From: Rhizobium sp. Q54
Lineage (GTDB): Bacteria; Pseudomonadota; Alphaproteobacteria; Rhizobiales; Xanthobacteraceae
DNA length: 64,000 nucleotides
Assembly: GCA_945907045.1 (NCBI GenBank)
Contig: CAMDSH010000001.1
Span: forward strand, 221,866-285,865
Reading direction: 5' to 3'
Shown here: positions 18,892 to 27,004 of the stretch, one piece after another
Position numbering within the stretch: the stretch's first letter is position 1
Layout: each line of letters begins with the position of its first letter
Notes under the pieces: model-generated
What the model was told of the DNA's origin: nothing
Database searches by the model: none
The model's input: only the letters and a program-made list of their open reading frames with translations
Position numbers and translations under genes: made by a program

Positions 18892-19417
18892 AGGCGCGTG
18901 GCTTGTTCTCTTTCTGGTGACGCAGCGGCTGGCCGAGCTTGCCTTCGCCACGCACAACACGTTGCGTCTCATCGGCCGCGGCGGCGCCGAGTTTGGGCAA
19001 TCGCATTACTATTTAATTGTCGCGCTGCATGCGTTCTGGCTGCTGGCGCTCTGGATCATGGGCCACGACCGCGCAGCCGATCCTTATTTGCTTGGCGTCT
19101 TCGTTCTGCTGCAGGTGGCGCGGCTGTGGGTCATCGCCAGTCTGGGAGCGCGCTGGACGACGCGCGTAATCGTCGTGCCGGGAGAAAAGCCGCTCGCGCG
19201 GGGGCCTTACCGCTGGATCAGGCACCCTAATTATCTGATCGTCGTTGTGGAGATCGCGGTGGTCCCGTTGGCGCTGGGCCTGTGGGGTATCGCCATCGTG
19301 TTTTCGCTCGCCAATGCGGCGCTCTTGTACATACGCATCCGCGTTGAGAACGAGGCGCTTGCCTGGGCGGCGCGCCAGCCGGGTCCAACCCTTGCCAATG
19401 CAAACCCAAGGCGATAG
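18884..19417 (+). CDS. Isoprenylcysteine carboxyl methyltransferase-family protein (BpsB/YpbQ-like)
   Basis: The 177-residue membrane protein has four or five hydrophobic segments and the ICMT-family SAM-binding block GPYRWIRHPNYL followed by a C-terminal RIRVENEAL (Arg-x-x-x-Glu-x-x-x-Leu). It starts at GTG 18884 inside the end of the polyketide synthase frame (8-base overlap). In Bacillus subtilis the paired gene bpsB methylates alkylpyrones made by the type III synthase BpsA, so O-methylation of an alkylpyrone is the likely job here. The frame is intact although its partner is broken. Confidence 0.88.
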   Translation: MGEGAWLVLFLVTQRLAELAFATHNTLRLIGRGGAEFGQSHYYLIVALHAFWLLALWIMGHDRAADPYLLGVFVLLQVARLWVIASLGARWTTRVIVVPGEKPLARGPYRWIRHPNYLIVVVEIAVVPLALGLWGIAIVFSLANAALLYIRIRVENEALAWAARQPGPTLANANPRR

Positions 19418-19458
19418 CTATGCCTTCGTTCCGTGCCGAAATCCCGGCGACGGTATCA

Positions 19459-19535
19459 GCGCCCGTAGCTCAGCTGGATAGAGCACCAGACTACGAATCT
19501 GGGGGTCGGGAGTTCGAATCTCTCCGGGCGCGCCA
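19459..19535 (+). tRNA. tRNA-Arg (anticodon ACG)
   Basis: A 77-base cloverleaf with acceptor stem GCGCCCG/CGGGCGC, TTCGAAT T-loop, anticodon stem CCAGA/TCTGG and loop CTACGAA (anticodon ACG at 19493-19495). The CCA end is encoded (19533-19535). It heads a tandem pair with the next tRNA. Confidence 0.97.
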
Positions 19536-19565
19536 TCTTCTTCTTCTCGTTTAAGTAAAAAAGAA

Positions 19566-19642
19566 GCGCCGGTAGCTCAGCTGGATAGAGCACCAGACTT
19601 CGAATCTGGGGGTCAGGGGTTCGAATCCCTTCCGGCGCGCCA
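19566..19642 (+). tRNA. tRNA-Arg (anticodon TCG)
   Basis: A 77-base cloverleaf with acceptor stem GCGCCGG/CCGGCGC, loop CTTCGAA (anticodon TCG at 19600-19602) and encoded CCA (19640-19642). It is nearly identical to the preceding tRNA-Arg in the D and anticodon arms, differing mainly at one acceptor pair, the first anticodon base and the variable/T-arm region, so it looks like a tandem duplicate. The call follows the anticodon. Confidence 0.96.
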
Positions 19643-19677
19643 ATTATAAAAACGGCAGCTTTCTCGTCCGGCTCAGT

Positions 19678-20148
19678 TTAAATGCGTCGAAACAATACGC
19701 CGGCGAGAAGCACCAGATAAGCAATCGCGAGCACATCAATAGCGCGCACTGGAGGGATGAATGGCATTCTTATGCGCGCGTAGTATGCCAGCAAGGCGAC
19801 GAGAGCCAGCACGAGCGAAATAATAAAGACCGGAACAGTCGGCGGCGTGAGATGGAGATGCCCGCCTGCGTTGCCGCCGCTTTGGAAAACTCGCCCGCCC
19901 CGTCCGAAAAATCCGAGAATGACCAACAGCAACACCGCACCGATGGTGGCGGCGATGATCGCGGCGACGATGCTGGAGCCAATGCGGATACCTAACTGCG
20001 GCAGCAGCCAGGTGCCGATAAATGCACCGACGATTCCCAAAGCAATATCGGCGACGAGGCCGAAGCCCGTGCCCCGGACGATTTGTCCGGCCAGCCATCC
20101 GGCAATGGCGCCAATCAGTAAAATGATGAGAAGGGTTTCAGCGGACAT
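19678..20148 (-). CDS. GlsB/YeaQ/YmgE-family stress membrane protein with extra C-terminal helices
   Basis: Residues 1-85 form the three-helix transglycosylase-associated (PF04226) module: IGAIAGWLAGQIVRGTGFGL, DIALGIVGAFIGTWLL, and a glycine-rich third helix. The protein is 156 residues rather than about 85, with two added hydrophobic segments (about 107-123 and 135-155). Family members are induced by stress in many bacteria but their action is unknown. A GGGGAG ribosome site precedes the ATG at 20148. I see no EcfG-type promoter directly upstream. Confidence 0.85.
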   Translation of the reverse strand: MSAETLLIILLIGAIAGWLAGQIVRGTGFGLVADIALGIVGAFIGTWLLPQLGIRIGSSIVAAIIAATIGAVLLLVILGFFGRGGRVFQSGGNAGGHLHLTPPTVPVFIISLVLALVALLAYYARIRMPFIPPVRAIDVLAIAYLVLLAGVLFRRI

Positions 20149-20209
20149 GGGTCGTGCTCCCCGAAAGAATGTTTTGATTCATGGTCTGACGCTGGCGGAA
20201 GCGGCGCGC

Positions 20210-20434
20210 TTAAGGACTCGGACTGTGAGCCAGCGATTCATCGCTCTGTTTTAAGAGTCTGAACCGTGGCGGATTACGCTCGTCGAAGGCGGCGATCGCC
20301 GACCATTGGCGCGCCAGCATTTTATAGGTTTGCCGGGTAACGGGCTCCGGCGAGAATTTTGCCAAGCGAGCGCACTCCGCGGCCTTTTTTCGATAAAAAG
20401 TCGGCACCATCACGCGCCTCATAGAAATCTCCAT
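20210..20434 (-). CDS. Small hypothetical protein
   Basis: The 74-residue product (start MEISMRRVMVP) contains FYRKKAAECARLAKFSPEP, like many short rhizobial proteins with a Y/FxxKAAECxxLA helix of unknown function. I choose ATG 20434 because AAGGA lies six bases upstream; ATGs at 20440 and 20422 are alternatives. An EcfG-type promoter lies about 85 bases upstream, suggesting stress control. Confidence 0.6.
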   Translation of the reverse strand: MEISMRRVMVPTFYRKKAAECARLAKFSPEPVTRQTYKMLARQWSAIAAFDERNPPRFRLLKQSDESLAHSPSP

Positions 20435-20517
20435 GAGCATTCCTTGCCCGCGCAGAGGTGATGTCGGAACTCTCTCGTGCCCCGTAATTCGGGGCCCGTC
20501 CGCGGGCGCACTTTTAC

Positions 20518-20542
20518 AACTTAAGTCGCAGCCCTTGGTTCC
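20518..20542 (-). promoter_or_regulatory. EcfG-type promoter before the small protein at 20434
   Basis: On the minus strand, GGAAC (20542-20538), 17 bases, GTT (20520-20518). The predicted start would give a leader of about 75 bases. The base before GTT is A, so it matches the short form of the consensus only. Confidence 0.4.
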
Positions 20543-20570
20543 ATGGGAGACGGCCTCTTGGCCGCCCGGA

Positions 20571-22067
20571 TCAGGAGACCGCCCGTGTGCGGCGGTAAGT
20601 GCCAACCGCGATTGCGAGCGCGGCGACGATCAGAACGCCTGCGACCGCGAACGTGATCCGCATGCCGGTGGCAACGGCCTTAGGGTCCGCCGTTGTGATG
20701 TCGATCGCTGACGATGCGAACGCGAACACGGCGCCCATAACGGATGCACCGGTAATGAGCCCGAGATTGCGCGATAAATTGAGCATGCCGGAAATGACGC
20801 CCCGCTGGTCCGGGCGGACATCTGTCATGACGGCGGTGTTGTTGGCGGTCTGGAACAGCGCATAGCCGACGGTGATGACGACGATGGGGGCGATGTAGCC
20901 GGGGATGCCGAGCGCCGCCGGCAGCATGGATAGAATAAAGGACCCGGCCGCAATTGCGATGAGCCCTACGATGGTCATGCGTTGTGCGCCAAACCGGTCG
21001 GCAATGCGGCCGGCCGGGACACCGGTCAACGCGACGGCAAGCGGGCCAACCGACAACACGAGCCCAACAAGAGCTGCGTCGAGCCCGAGCGCACCGAAAA
21101 GATAGAACGGCCCGACCACCAGCGTCGCCATCAGCACCGTCGAGACGAGCGCGCTCGTGGCGAGGCTCGCGCTCAGCACCGGGTCGCCAAACATCGCCAA
21201 TCGGATCAAAGGCGATGCGGCTCTCGTCTCGGCGAGCACGAAGAGGCCGACTCCGAAGCCGGCAGCTAACAGCAGAGCCATGTTGAGCGGACCGAAACTG
21301 CCGCGCCCAATCGTCATGGCGAGTGCATAAGCCGCGAGCGTCAGAGCCAGCAGCAGCGTGCCCATCGTGTCGAAGCCGGGCCGGTCCGTCTTCGGACCTT
21401 GGGGATCAACGGGCAAATAGCGATACGCCAGAAGAAAAGTCAGGATGCCCAACGGTACGTTGACGAGGAAGATGGCCCGCCAGCTGAGTCCGGCGATCAG
21501 AATGCCGCCGAGCGACGGACCGAGAGCGGTGCCAATCGCGGACATCGCCCCCAACAGCCCCATGGCGCTGCCGGTTTTTTCCTTCGAAACCGTTTCACCG
21601 ACAAAGGCCATGGTGAGGGCCATCATGATGGCCGCGCCCAGGCCCTGCGCTGCCCGGGCCGCAATCAGCAGCCAGAGTGTGGGCGCGAGGCCGCACAGGA
21701 CCGAGGCCACCGTGAACAGGAAGATTCCGGCCAGCAGCAGCCGCCGGCGGCCGGTAATGTCACCGAGCCGTCCGGCGCTGACGATCAAAGTGGTGATGGC
21801 GAGGAGATAAGCGAGGACGATCCACTGGACTTCCTGGAAGGAGGCGTTGAACGCCTGTGCCAACGTCGGCAAGGCAACATTGGCGATGCTGGTGCCAAGC
21901 GAGGAAAGCAACATGGAAAGCGAAAGGCTGGCGAGCGCCCACCGGATCGAAGGTGTCGGTTCCGCGCCCCCGGTTCCTGACTCATCTGCAATGATTGGCT
22001 GCAACACGAACTCCGTTTTCTGGCGACTCCCGAAACGGAGCTGTCGGAAACAACGTAGTCCTTTCAC
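20571..22067 (-). CDS. MFS drug-efflux transporter (EmrB/QacA type)
   Basis: The 498-residue protein has about 14 hydrophobic segments and DHA2-family motifs: SLGTSIANVALPTLAQAF, WIVLAYLLAITTLIVSAGRLGDITGRRR (motif A region), and AAQGLGAAIM. It is a proton-driven exporter of hydrophobic compounds; the substrate is unknown. The GTG at 22067 overlaps the stop of the regulator gene by four bases (GTGA), which supports this start despite a 40-residue N-terminal extension; a second GTG at 22007 is possible. Confidence 0.88.
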   Translation of the reverse strand: MKGLRCFRQLRFGSRQKTEFVLQPIIADESGTGGAEPTPSIRWALASLSLSMLLSSLGTSIANVALPTLAQAFNASFQEVQWIVLAYLLAITTLIVSAGRLGDITGRRRLLLAGIFLFTVASVLCGLAPTLWLLIAARAAQGLGAAIMMALTMAFVGETVSKEKTGSAMGLLGAMSAIGTALGPSLGGILIAGLSWRAIFLVNVPLGILTFLLAYRYLPVDPQGPKTDRPGFDTMGTLLLALTLAAYALAMTIGRGSFGPLNMALLLAAGFGVGLFVLAETRAASPLIRLAMFGDPVLSASLATSALVSTVLMATLVVGPFYLFGALGLDAALVGLVLSVGPLAVALTGVPAGRIADRFGAQRMTIVGLIAIAAGSFILSMLPAALGIPGYIAPIVVITVGYALFQTANNTAVMTDVRPDQRGVISGMLNLSRNLGLITGASVMGAVFAFASSAIDITTADPKAVATGMRITFAVAGVLIVAALAIAVGTYRRTRAVS

Positions 22068-22798
22068 CGGCCGGTTCGCACGCCTTTTATGTGTCTCTGC
22101 GTCTCATCCGGCAATTTCGCGCCGAAAGTTTTGACTAGGCCCGCGCGGCCCTGAGCGGTGAGCTTCACCGTGCGCGTGTCGCGTTTGCGCGCGACCCAGC
22201 CGAGCGCCTCGCAGCGGCGCAATATCTGCGCGCCCACCAGCCCCGCGACGTGATAGCGGCGCTCGCTCCAGTCGAGGCACGGGCGGCAGAACAGCCGTCC
22301 GCCGCGCGCCTTCGGCGATAAATCGGCGCCGAACTCGCACAGGAATTTTTCGCCTTTAGTCGTCACCTCGCCGCCGTCCTCGCTCAGCACGATGTGTTTG
22401 TTGGCGACGAGCGCATCGGCGATCGCGACGCCAAGCTGGCCGGCGAGATGATCGTAACAGGTGCGCGCGAAGCGCATCTCGTCGTCCTGGATCGAGCGCG
22501 GCTGATAGCGCGCCGGCACTTCGATGGCGGCGACCAGCTTGATGCTCTCCAGCATGTTGGCGACCAGCGGCGAGGCTATGCGGTAGTAACGAAAGCGCCC
22601 CTGCTTGGTGACGGCGATCAGCCGCGCGGTAACAAGTTTAAGCAGATGCTCGCTCGCGGTCGGGCGCGAGATGCGCGCGATATAAGCAAGCTCGCTGCCG
22701 GTGAGCGACTGCCCGCCCATCAGCGCGGCGAGGATCGTGGCTCGCGCGGTGTCTCCGACGAGCGCTGCGACTTCGACCATGTTGGCGGCGGCGACCAT
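22064..22798 (-). CDS. ArsR-type winged-helix transcriptional regulator
   Basis: The 244-residue protein has an N-terminal winged helix (about 5-75; MVEVAALVGDTARATILAAL, SRPTASEHLLKLVTARLI, GRFRYYRIA) and a longer C-terminal domain with CRPCLDWSERRYHVAG and a second basic helix. No CxC-type metal box is seen. Its stop overlaps the start of the efflux pump gene, so it probably controls that pump in response to a substrate. Confidence 0.85.
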   Translation of the reverse strand: MVAAANMVEVAALVGDTARATILAALMGGQSLTGSELAYIARISRPTASEHLLKLVTARLIAVTKQGRFRYYRIASPLVANMLESIKLVAAIEVPARYQPRSIQDDEMRFARTCYDHLAGQLGVAIADALVANKHIVLSEDGGEVTTKGEKFLCEFGADLSPKARGGRLFCRPCLDWSERRYHVAGLVGAQILRRCEALGWVARKRDTRTVKLTAQGRAGLVKTFGAKLPDETQRHIKGVRTGR

Positions 22799-22904
22799 GC
22801 GTGAGGTTAGCGCCGGGATGCGGCGCGCGGCAAGCAGGCATAGTTCGTCACGCGCCTAACCAATGACCGACGACATTCTCCCGCGTTGCTGGGATGATCG
22901 CGGC

Positions 22905-23297
22905 ATGCAGAAAGAAATCATCCGCGTCGAACCGTTTTCCAGCTACGCGCAAGCGCGCAAGGCGCCGGTCTCGCCGGTGGTGCGCGCCGGCGATCTCGTG
23001 TTCGTGTCGCTGATCCCGCCATACGATCCGGAAACGGGGGAGATCAAGCGCATGCCGGTCGAGCGGCAGACCGAGATCGTGCTGGAGCAAATGAAGAAAT
23101 GCTTGATCGCGGCGGGCTCGTCGCTCGACAAGGTCGTCAAGTGCGGCGTCTATTGCACCGAAGCCGCGCACTTCGCGAAGATCAACGAGGTTTATGTGCG
23201 CTACTTTCCGTCCGATTATCCGGCGCGCAGCTTCGTTTGCGTGAATGCATGGCACGGACCGTTCGACGTGGAAATGGACTGCGTCGCCACGATGTGA
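22905..23297 (+). CDS. RidA (YjgF/YER057c) family protein, first of two
   Basis: RidA-family proteins are trimeric and the archetype hydrolyses reactive enamines/imines. The 130-residue protein (start [16 protein letters not shown]) has the family flow [29 protein letters not shown] and [17 protein letters not shown]. The catalytic Arg of true RidA (in RxxxxV near residue 105) is replaced by SFVCVNAW, so it is probably a non-RidA Rid subgroup. The in-frame ATG at 22863 is a weaker alternative. Confidence 0.85.
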   Translation: MQKEIIRVEPFSSYAQARKAPVSPVVRAGDLVFVSLIPPYDPETGEIKRMPVERQTEIVLEQMKKCLIAAGSSLDKVVKCGVYCTEAAHFAKINEVYVRYFPSDYPARSFVCVNAWHGPFDVEMDCVATM

Positions 23298-23323
23298 CGG
23301 CGGGAATTCGAAAGGACAACCAA

Positions 23324-23719
23324 ATGACCAACAAGATTCACGACATCGGCGTGGCGCGTCAGATCGGCACCTACAGCGACGCCATCGAAGTGCCGCCGGA
23401 CGCGCGCTGGCTTTTTACGGCAGGCACGCCGGGCCTGTTGCCGGACGGCACGTTGCCGGCGGACATCACCGGCCAGGCCGAACTGGCGTGGACGCACATT
23501 GTTGCCAAGCTCAAAAGCGCCGGCATGACGGTGCACGATCTGGTAAAGATCACGAATTATCTCGTGCGCGCGGAAGACATTCCGGCTTATTCGAAAGTGC
23601 GCACGCGCTTTCTCGACGGCGCGCGGCCAGCCTCGATGCTGATGGTTGTGACGGAGCTTCCGCGGCCGAATTTTCTCGTCGAGATCGAAGCCTGTGCCGC
23701 AAAAAGCGACGCGCGCTGA
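23324..23719 (+). CDS. RidA family protein, second of two
   Basis: The 131-residue protein begins 27 bases after the first Rid gene, with AAAGGA about 8 bases before the ATG. It has WLFTAGTPGLLPDGTLP, a helix near AHIVAKLKSAGMTVHDLVKI-type positions, and RPASMLMVVTELPRPNFLVEIEA, where Arg-Pro-Ala-Ser matches the family's functional Arg position. The two proteins share low identity, suggesting a pair with distinct or heteromeric roles in one operon. Confidence 0.88.
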   Translation: MTNKIHDIGVARQIGTYSDAIEVPPDARWLFTAGTPGLLPDGTLPADITGQAELAWTHIVAKLKSAGMTVHDLVKITNYLVRAEDIPAYSKVRTRFLDGARPASMLMVVTELPRPNFLVEIEACAAKSDAR

Positions 23720-23737
23720 TTTTCCAACCAGCGCGCG
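23710..23737 (+). terminator. Hairpin at the end of the Rid gene pair
   Basis: A perfect 9-bp stem CGCGCGCTG/CAGCGCGCG (23710-23718 with 23729-23737) with a 10-base loop begins inside the last codons of the second Rid gene. There is no T-run, so it is a terminator or RNA-stability hairpin at best. Confidence 0.4.
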
Positions 23738-23761
23738 CCGTTCGGACTTGCGTATCGCTCG

Positions 23762-24094
23762 CTAGCGGCTGATCGAGTTGACCGCGCAGAGCGGGTTGCG
23801 CGACTGGCACTTGGCGCGCGCCTCTTCGCGGTTTTTGCCGGTCTCGGTGCAGGTCGAGTGCGAGAGCGGGATCAGCGCGGGACAGGCGACGTCGAACTTG
23901 TAGCCGGTCCAGTTGCGCCAGATGCGCTTGATCTTCTGCTTGATCGGCTCGGACTTTTTCTCCTGAGCCTGCGCCAGCACGATCGGCGCGCCGGAGCCCT
24001 GCGAGAGTCCGGCCGGGGAAGCGGGGGCGGCGACGGTGTTACCAGTTGCCGCGATCACAAAAGCGGCCGCGGCCAAAAGCGCGATATGACGCAT
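23762..24094 (-). CDS. Small exported cysteine-containing protein
   Basis: I do not recognise this 110-residue protein. It has a signal peptide (about 1-22, ending TVAA-APA), a short linker, a basic helix KQKIKRIWRNWTGYKF, and four cysteines (CPALIPLSHSTC and KCQSRNPLC) likely paired in the periplasm. AAGGAG lies six bases before the ATG. An EcfG-type promoter with the full GGAAC-N16-CGTT match lies about 110 bases upstream, suggesting stress induction. Confidence 0.75.
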   Translation of the reverse strand: MRHIALLAAAAFVIAATGNTVAAPASPAGLSQGSGAPIVLAQAQEKKSEPIKQKIKRIWRNWTGYKFDVACPALIPLSHSTCTETGKNREEARAKCQSRNPLCAVNSISR

Positions 24095-24203
24095 GATTTA
24101 TCTCCTTATTCTGTAAAACATGAAGCCCAAAAGCCCGCGAATATCCGTGCTCGCGCGTTCCTCTCGCGTGAGTGCGAACCGGATGGTGTCCGGTAACCGC
24201 GAT

Positions 24204-24228
24204 AACGATGTGAGCGATGAAAGGTTCC
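24204..24228 (-). promoter_or_regulatory. EcfG-type promoter (full consensus) before the small exported gene
   Basis: Minus strand GGAAC (24228-24224), 16 bases, CGTT (24207-24204), an exact match to the published GGAAC-N16/17-CGTT pattern of alphaproteobacterial general stress sigma factors. It lies between the MarR stop and the small exported gene and points at the latter. Confidence 0.55.
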
Positions 24229-24239
24229 CGGCGCGGCGT

Positions 24240-24812
24240 TCAGGCGCGCTTGCGCTTCGCCTTGCTGTCCGCGACTCGGCGGCCGAGTTCGCGCGTCGAG
24301 GGAATGCGGCGGCCCGCGATCGCCTTGATTTCATCGGCGGCGAGATTTTCGATGATGCTGAGCAGGACATTGCGCGTGACGGCGACATCGGCGGGACGCA
24401 TGCCGCGCACCGCGATCTCGTTCACGTCTTCGGCGAGCGGGACGAGCTTGGTCTTGAGCAGTCGTCCTTTCGGCGTGAGGAAGATGAAAACTTTTTTCTT
24501 GTCGCCGACCAGTTGGCGGCGCGTGACGTAGCCCAATTTTTCCATTCCCTTGAGCGCCGAAAAAGTCGTCGGCTCCATCACGCCGGCTTGCTCGCTTAGT
24601 TCGCGCTGGGTGATGCCGTCTTTCTCCCAGAGGATTCGCAGGAAGGTCCAGTGCCCGAGCGTGACGGAATGCTGCGTCAGCCGCATCTGAAGTGCGCGCA
24701 GCAGCGCTCGCGTCGCGTCCTTGACCAGGTGAGCAAGGCGGTCGTTCGGCACCGCTTCGCGCCAGTGCCGCAGAATGGTTTGCGTGTTGTCGAGTTTTTT
24801 CGGCGTGCTCAT
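24240..24812 (-). CDS. MarR-family transcriptional regulator
   Basis: The 190-residue protein has the MarR winged helix (about 55-125): SVTLGHWTFLRILWEKDGITQRELSE-type helices, VMEPTTFSALKGMEKLGYV recognition helix and a KKKVFIFLTPKGR wing. The C-terminus is lysine- and arginine-rich. Its ATG overlaps the stop of the Gfo/Idh/MocA gene by four bases, so it is the last gene of the reductase operon, and it may control the divergent Rieske oxygenase; MarR proteins often sense aromatic carboxylates. Confidence 0.92.
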   Translation of the reverse strand: MSTPKKLDNTQTILRHWREAVPNDRLAHLVKDATRALLRALQMRLTQHSVTLGHWTFLRILWEKDGITQRELSEQAGVMEPTTFSALKGMEKLGYVTRRQLVGDKKKVFIFLTPKGRLLKTKLVPLAEDVNEIAVRGMRPADVAVTRNVLLSIIENLAADEIKAIAGRRIPSTRELGRRVADSKAKRKRA

Positions 24813-25999
24813 GCCGGTACGCCAATCTGGTGTTGCAGCTCGACATCGCGGCCCTCACGCGCGGATTGCAGCATGGCGAGGCAGACTTCCAGCGTGGCGA
24901 GGGCCCAGGCTCCGCTGTGCAGCGGCGCGCGATTGTTCACGGCGGCTTGGTACAACTCGTCGATAACCTCGGCGCGGGCGACATCGCGCACCGCGACCTT
25001 GTCGAGCCGCTGCGTATCGTCCGCATAGATCATCACGCCTTCGGGAGTCGGGCGCAGGTCGGCGCGCTCGCAGGACACCAGCAGCAGGCCGAAATGCTGA
25101 TGCAGCCGCTCGGCGGATGGCGCGGGCGCGCCCTTGTAATCCGCGCCGCCGTAATTGCGCGCGGCCTTCAGCGCGGCTTCTTTTGCGGCGTCGGTGTTTT
25201 GCAGCGCCTTGCGTGCCGCTCCATAACGGCTGCGATCCTTCGGCGAACCCATCTCGCCGATCCAGTTGGTGAACTCATCGGAATCGAAACGCCCATAGCC
25301 GCTGTAGACGACGGATGCGAAAGCACCGTCCGTGAAATTCAGCAGCGCGGAATAAGCGCCTTCGGTTGGGCGGTTTGAATCCCACGATGCGGTTGCCGCC
25401 CGCACGCTCTTTACCCTTCCGCCGCCGAGCAGCCGCACGATGTCGATCTGATGCGCACCCTGGCTGAAGATGACGCCGCCGCCCTGCGCGGTCACCATCT
25501 CCTCGGCGCGGCGCGGGCGATACATGTAATCGGTGAAGTTCAAGGCCGTGATCATGCGCGCCTGTCCGGCGGCGCCGCTCGCGATGATTTCGCGCGCGCG
25601 CAGATAAGGCGCATCGAAACTGTGGCTGTGGCCGACGACGATGTGAACTTTCGCCTTGCGCGCGGCGTCGATCATCGCCTGACATTCGGCGACGGAAATC
25701 GCCATCGGCTTCTCGACCAGCACGTGCTTGCCCCTGGTGGCGGCAAGACGGACGTGATCGGCGTGAAGCTGGTGCGGAGTCGCGACATAGACCGCTTCGA
25801 CTTCCGGGTTTCCGCACAGCTCATCGACTGACTCGTAAGCCGGCGCGCTGAAATCCTTCGCAAATAATTTGCGGGCCTCGGCGCGCGGATCGGCGGCAGC
25901 GACGAGTTGCACGCGCTTGTCGGCCAGGAACGTAGGCAGCATCAGCGTGAAAGCGCGCCCCAGCCCGGCGGCGCCGATGCGGAGCGTGCGTTCGCTCAC
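24809..25999 (-). CDS. Gfo/Idh/MocA family NAD(P)-dependent oxidoreductase
   Basis: The 396-residue protein has the N-terminal Rossmann motif (IGAAGLGRAF), AVYVATPHQLHADHV, and the catalytic-lysine motif HVLVEKPMA, followed by the C-terminal alpha/beta domain (SQGAHQIDIVRLLGGG). Some members act on cis-dihydrodiols or hydroxylated ring products: phthalate pathway 4,5-dihydrodiol dehydrogenases belong here. That fits its place between a PDR-type reductase and a regulator and opposite a phthalate-dioxygenase-like oxygenase. GTG start at 25999 overlaps the upstream stop. Confidence 0.9.
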   Translation of the reverse strand: MSERTLRIGAAGLGRAFTLMLPTFLADKRVQLVAAADPRAEARKLFAKDFSAPAYESVDELCGNPEVEAVYVATPHQLHADHVRLAATRGKHVLVEKPMAISVAECQAMIDAARKAKVHIVVGHSHSFDAPYLRAREIIASGAAGQARMITALNFTDYMYRPRRAEEMVTAQGGGVIFSQGAHQIDIVRLLGGGRVKSVRAATASWDSNRPTEGAYSALLNFTDGAFASVVYSGYGRFDSDEFTNWIGEMGSPKDRSRYGAARKALQNTDAAKEAALKAARNYGGADYKGAPAPSAERLHQHFGLLLVSCERADLRPTPEGVMIYADDTQRLDKVAVRDVARAEVIDELYQAAVNNRAPLHSGAWALATLEVCLAMLQSAREGRDVELQHQIGVPA

Positions 26000-26973
26000 T
26001 TGAGCCCTTCGCGGTCGATGACGAGTTGCGGAGAGCGCGCGCGCGAAACGCAGATCATGATGTTGCCGGCTCGTTGATCTTCGGTGAGAACGAGGTCGCG
26101 GTGGTCGGCTTCGCCTTCAATCAATTTGCTCCGGCAGGTGCCGCAGGTGCCGCTCTCGCACGAGCTCGGCACGTCGTGTCCCTTCGCGCGCAAGGCTTCG
26201 AGGATGGTTTTGTCGGCGGGCACCTCGATGACTTCGCCGCTGCGCGCGAGCTTCACGGTGAATGCCGTATCAGTCGGCTTGTGCGTTTCCGCGTCGCTGA
26301 ACGCCTCGAAATGCACGGATGAGGGCGTCCAGTGTCCGCTCATGTCGCGCACCGCCTGCATCAGCGGGCGCGGGCCGCAGCAATAGAGATGCTCGCGGTT
26401 CCTGCGCTCTTCCAGCACGGGCCACAGATCGAGCGCGTTGGCGGGATCGCCCCCGTCGTGATGGATCGTGACCTTGCCCTTGAATTCCGGCGCGCTCAGT
26501 TCGGTAAGGAACGCCGTCGTCTCCGGCGAGCGCGTGCAGTAATAAAGTTTGAAGTTTTTGCCTTCAAGCGATTGCAGATGCCGGATCATCGCCATGATCG
26601 GGGTGATGCCGATGCCGCCGGCGATGAACACAAAATTGTCGGCGCGCGGCGGCAGACGGAAATCGTTCACCGGGGCTGCGACCTCCAGCCGGTCTCCGAC
26701 TTTCGCTGTGTCGAGTAGATTGTTCGACCCGCCGCGTCCCGGCATCTCGCGCTTCACCGCGATCAGATAGCGGTTGCGGTCGGCGGGGTCGTTGCAGAGA
26801 GAATATTTGCGGATCAGTCCGTTCGGGACCTTGATGGCGATATGCGCGCCGGCGGTGAATTCCGGCAGCTCGTTTCCGTCCGGATGGCGAAATTCGAGCT
26901 GTTCGATTCCATCGGCAATCTTGTCCTTGCGCGCAAGCAGCAGCGCCATGTTCGGCTGGGCAACGTCCGGCAT
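25996..26973 (-). CDS. Phthalate-dioxygenase-reductase-like oxidoreductase (FMN, NAD, plant-type 2Fe-2S)
   Basis: The 325-residue protein has an FNR-type flavin domain (AGAHIAIKVPNGLIRKYSLC), an NAD-binding domain (VFIAGGIGITPIMAMIRHL), and a C-terminal plant-type [2Fe-2S] ferredoxin with CESGTCGTC and a fourth Cys in MICVSRA. This is the VanB/OphA1 arrangement that passes electrons from NADH to a Rieske oxygenase. Its natural partner is the divergently transcribed Rieske gene starting at 27124. First gene of the minus-strand operon. Confidence 0.94.
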   Translation of the reverse strand: MPDVAQPNMALLLARKDKIADGIEQLEFRHPDGNELPEFTAGAHIAIKVPNGLIRKYSLCNDPADRNRYLIAVKREMPGRGGSNNLLDTAKVGDRLEVAAPVNDFRLPPRADNFVFIAGGIGITPIMAMIRHLQSLEGKNFKLYYCTRSPETTAFLTELSAPEFKGKVTIHHDGGDPANALDLWPVLEERRNREHLYCCGPRPLMQAVRDMSGHWTPSSVHFEAFSDAETHKPTDTAFTVKLARSGEVIEVPADKTILEALRAKGHDVPSSCESGTCGTCRSKLIEGEADHRDLVLTEDQRAGNIMICVSRARSPQLVIDREGLK

Positions 26974-27004
26974 CGTCTCAACGTACTCCTCAATATGCCT
27001 GTGC

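Noticed and set aside
19459..19642. tRNA-Arg pair as an integration hotspot
   Set aside because: No integrase, direct repeat of the tRNA 3' end, or foreign-looking block follows within view.
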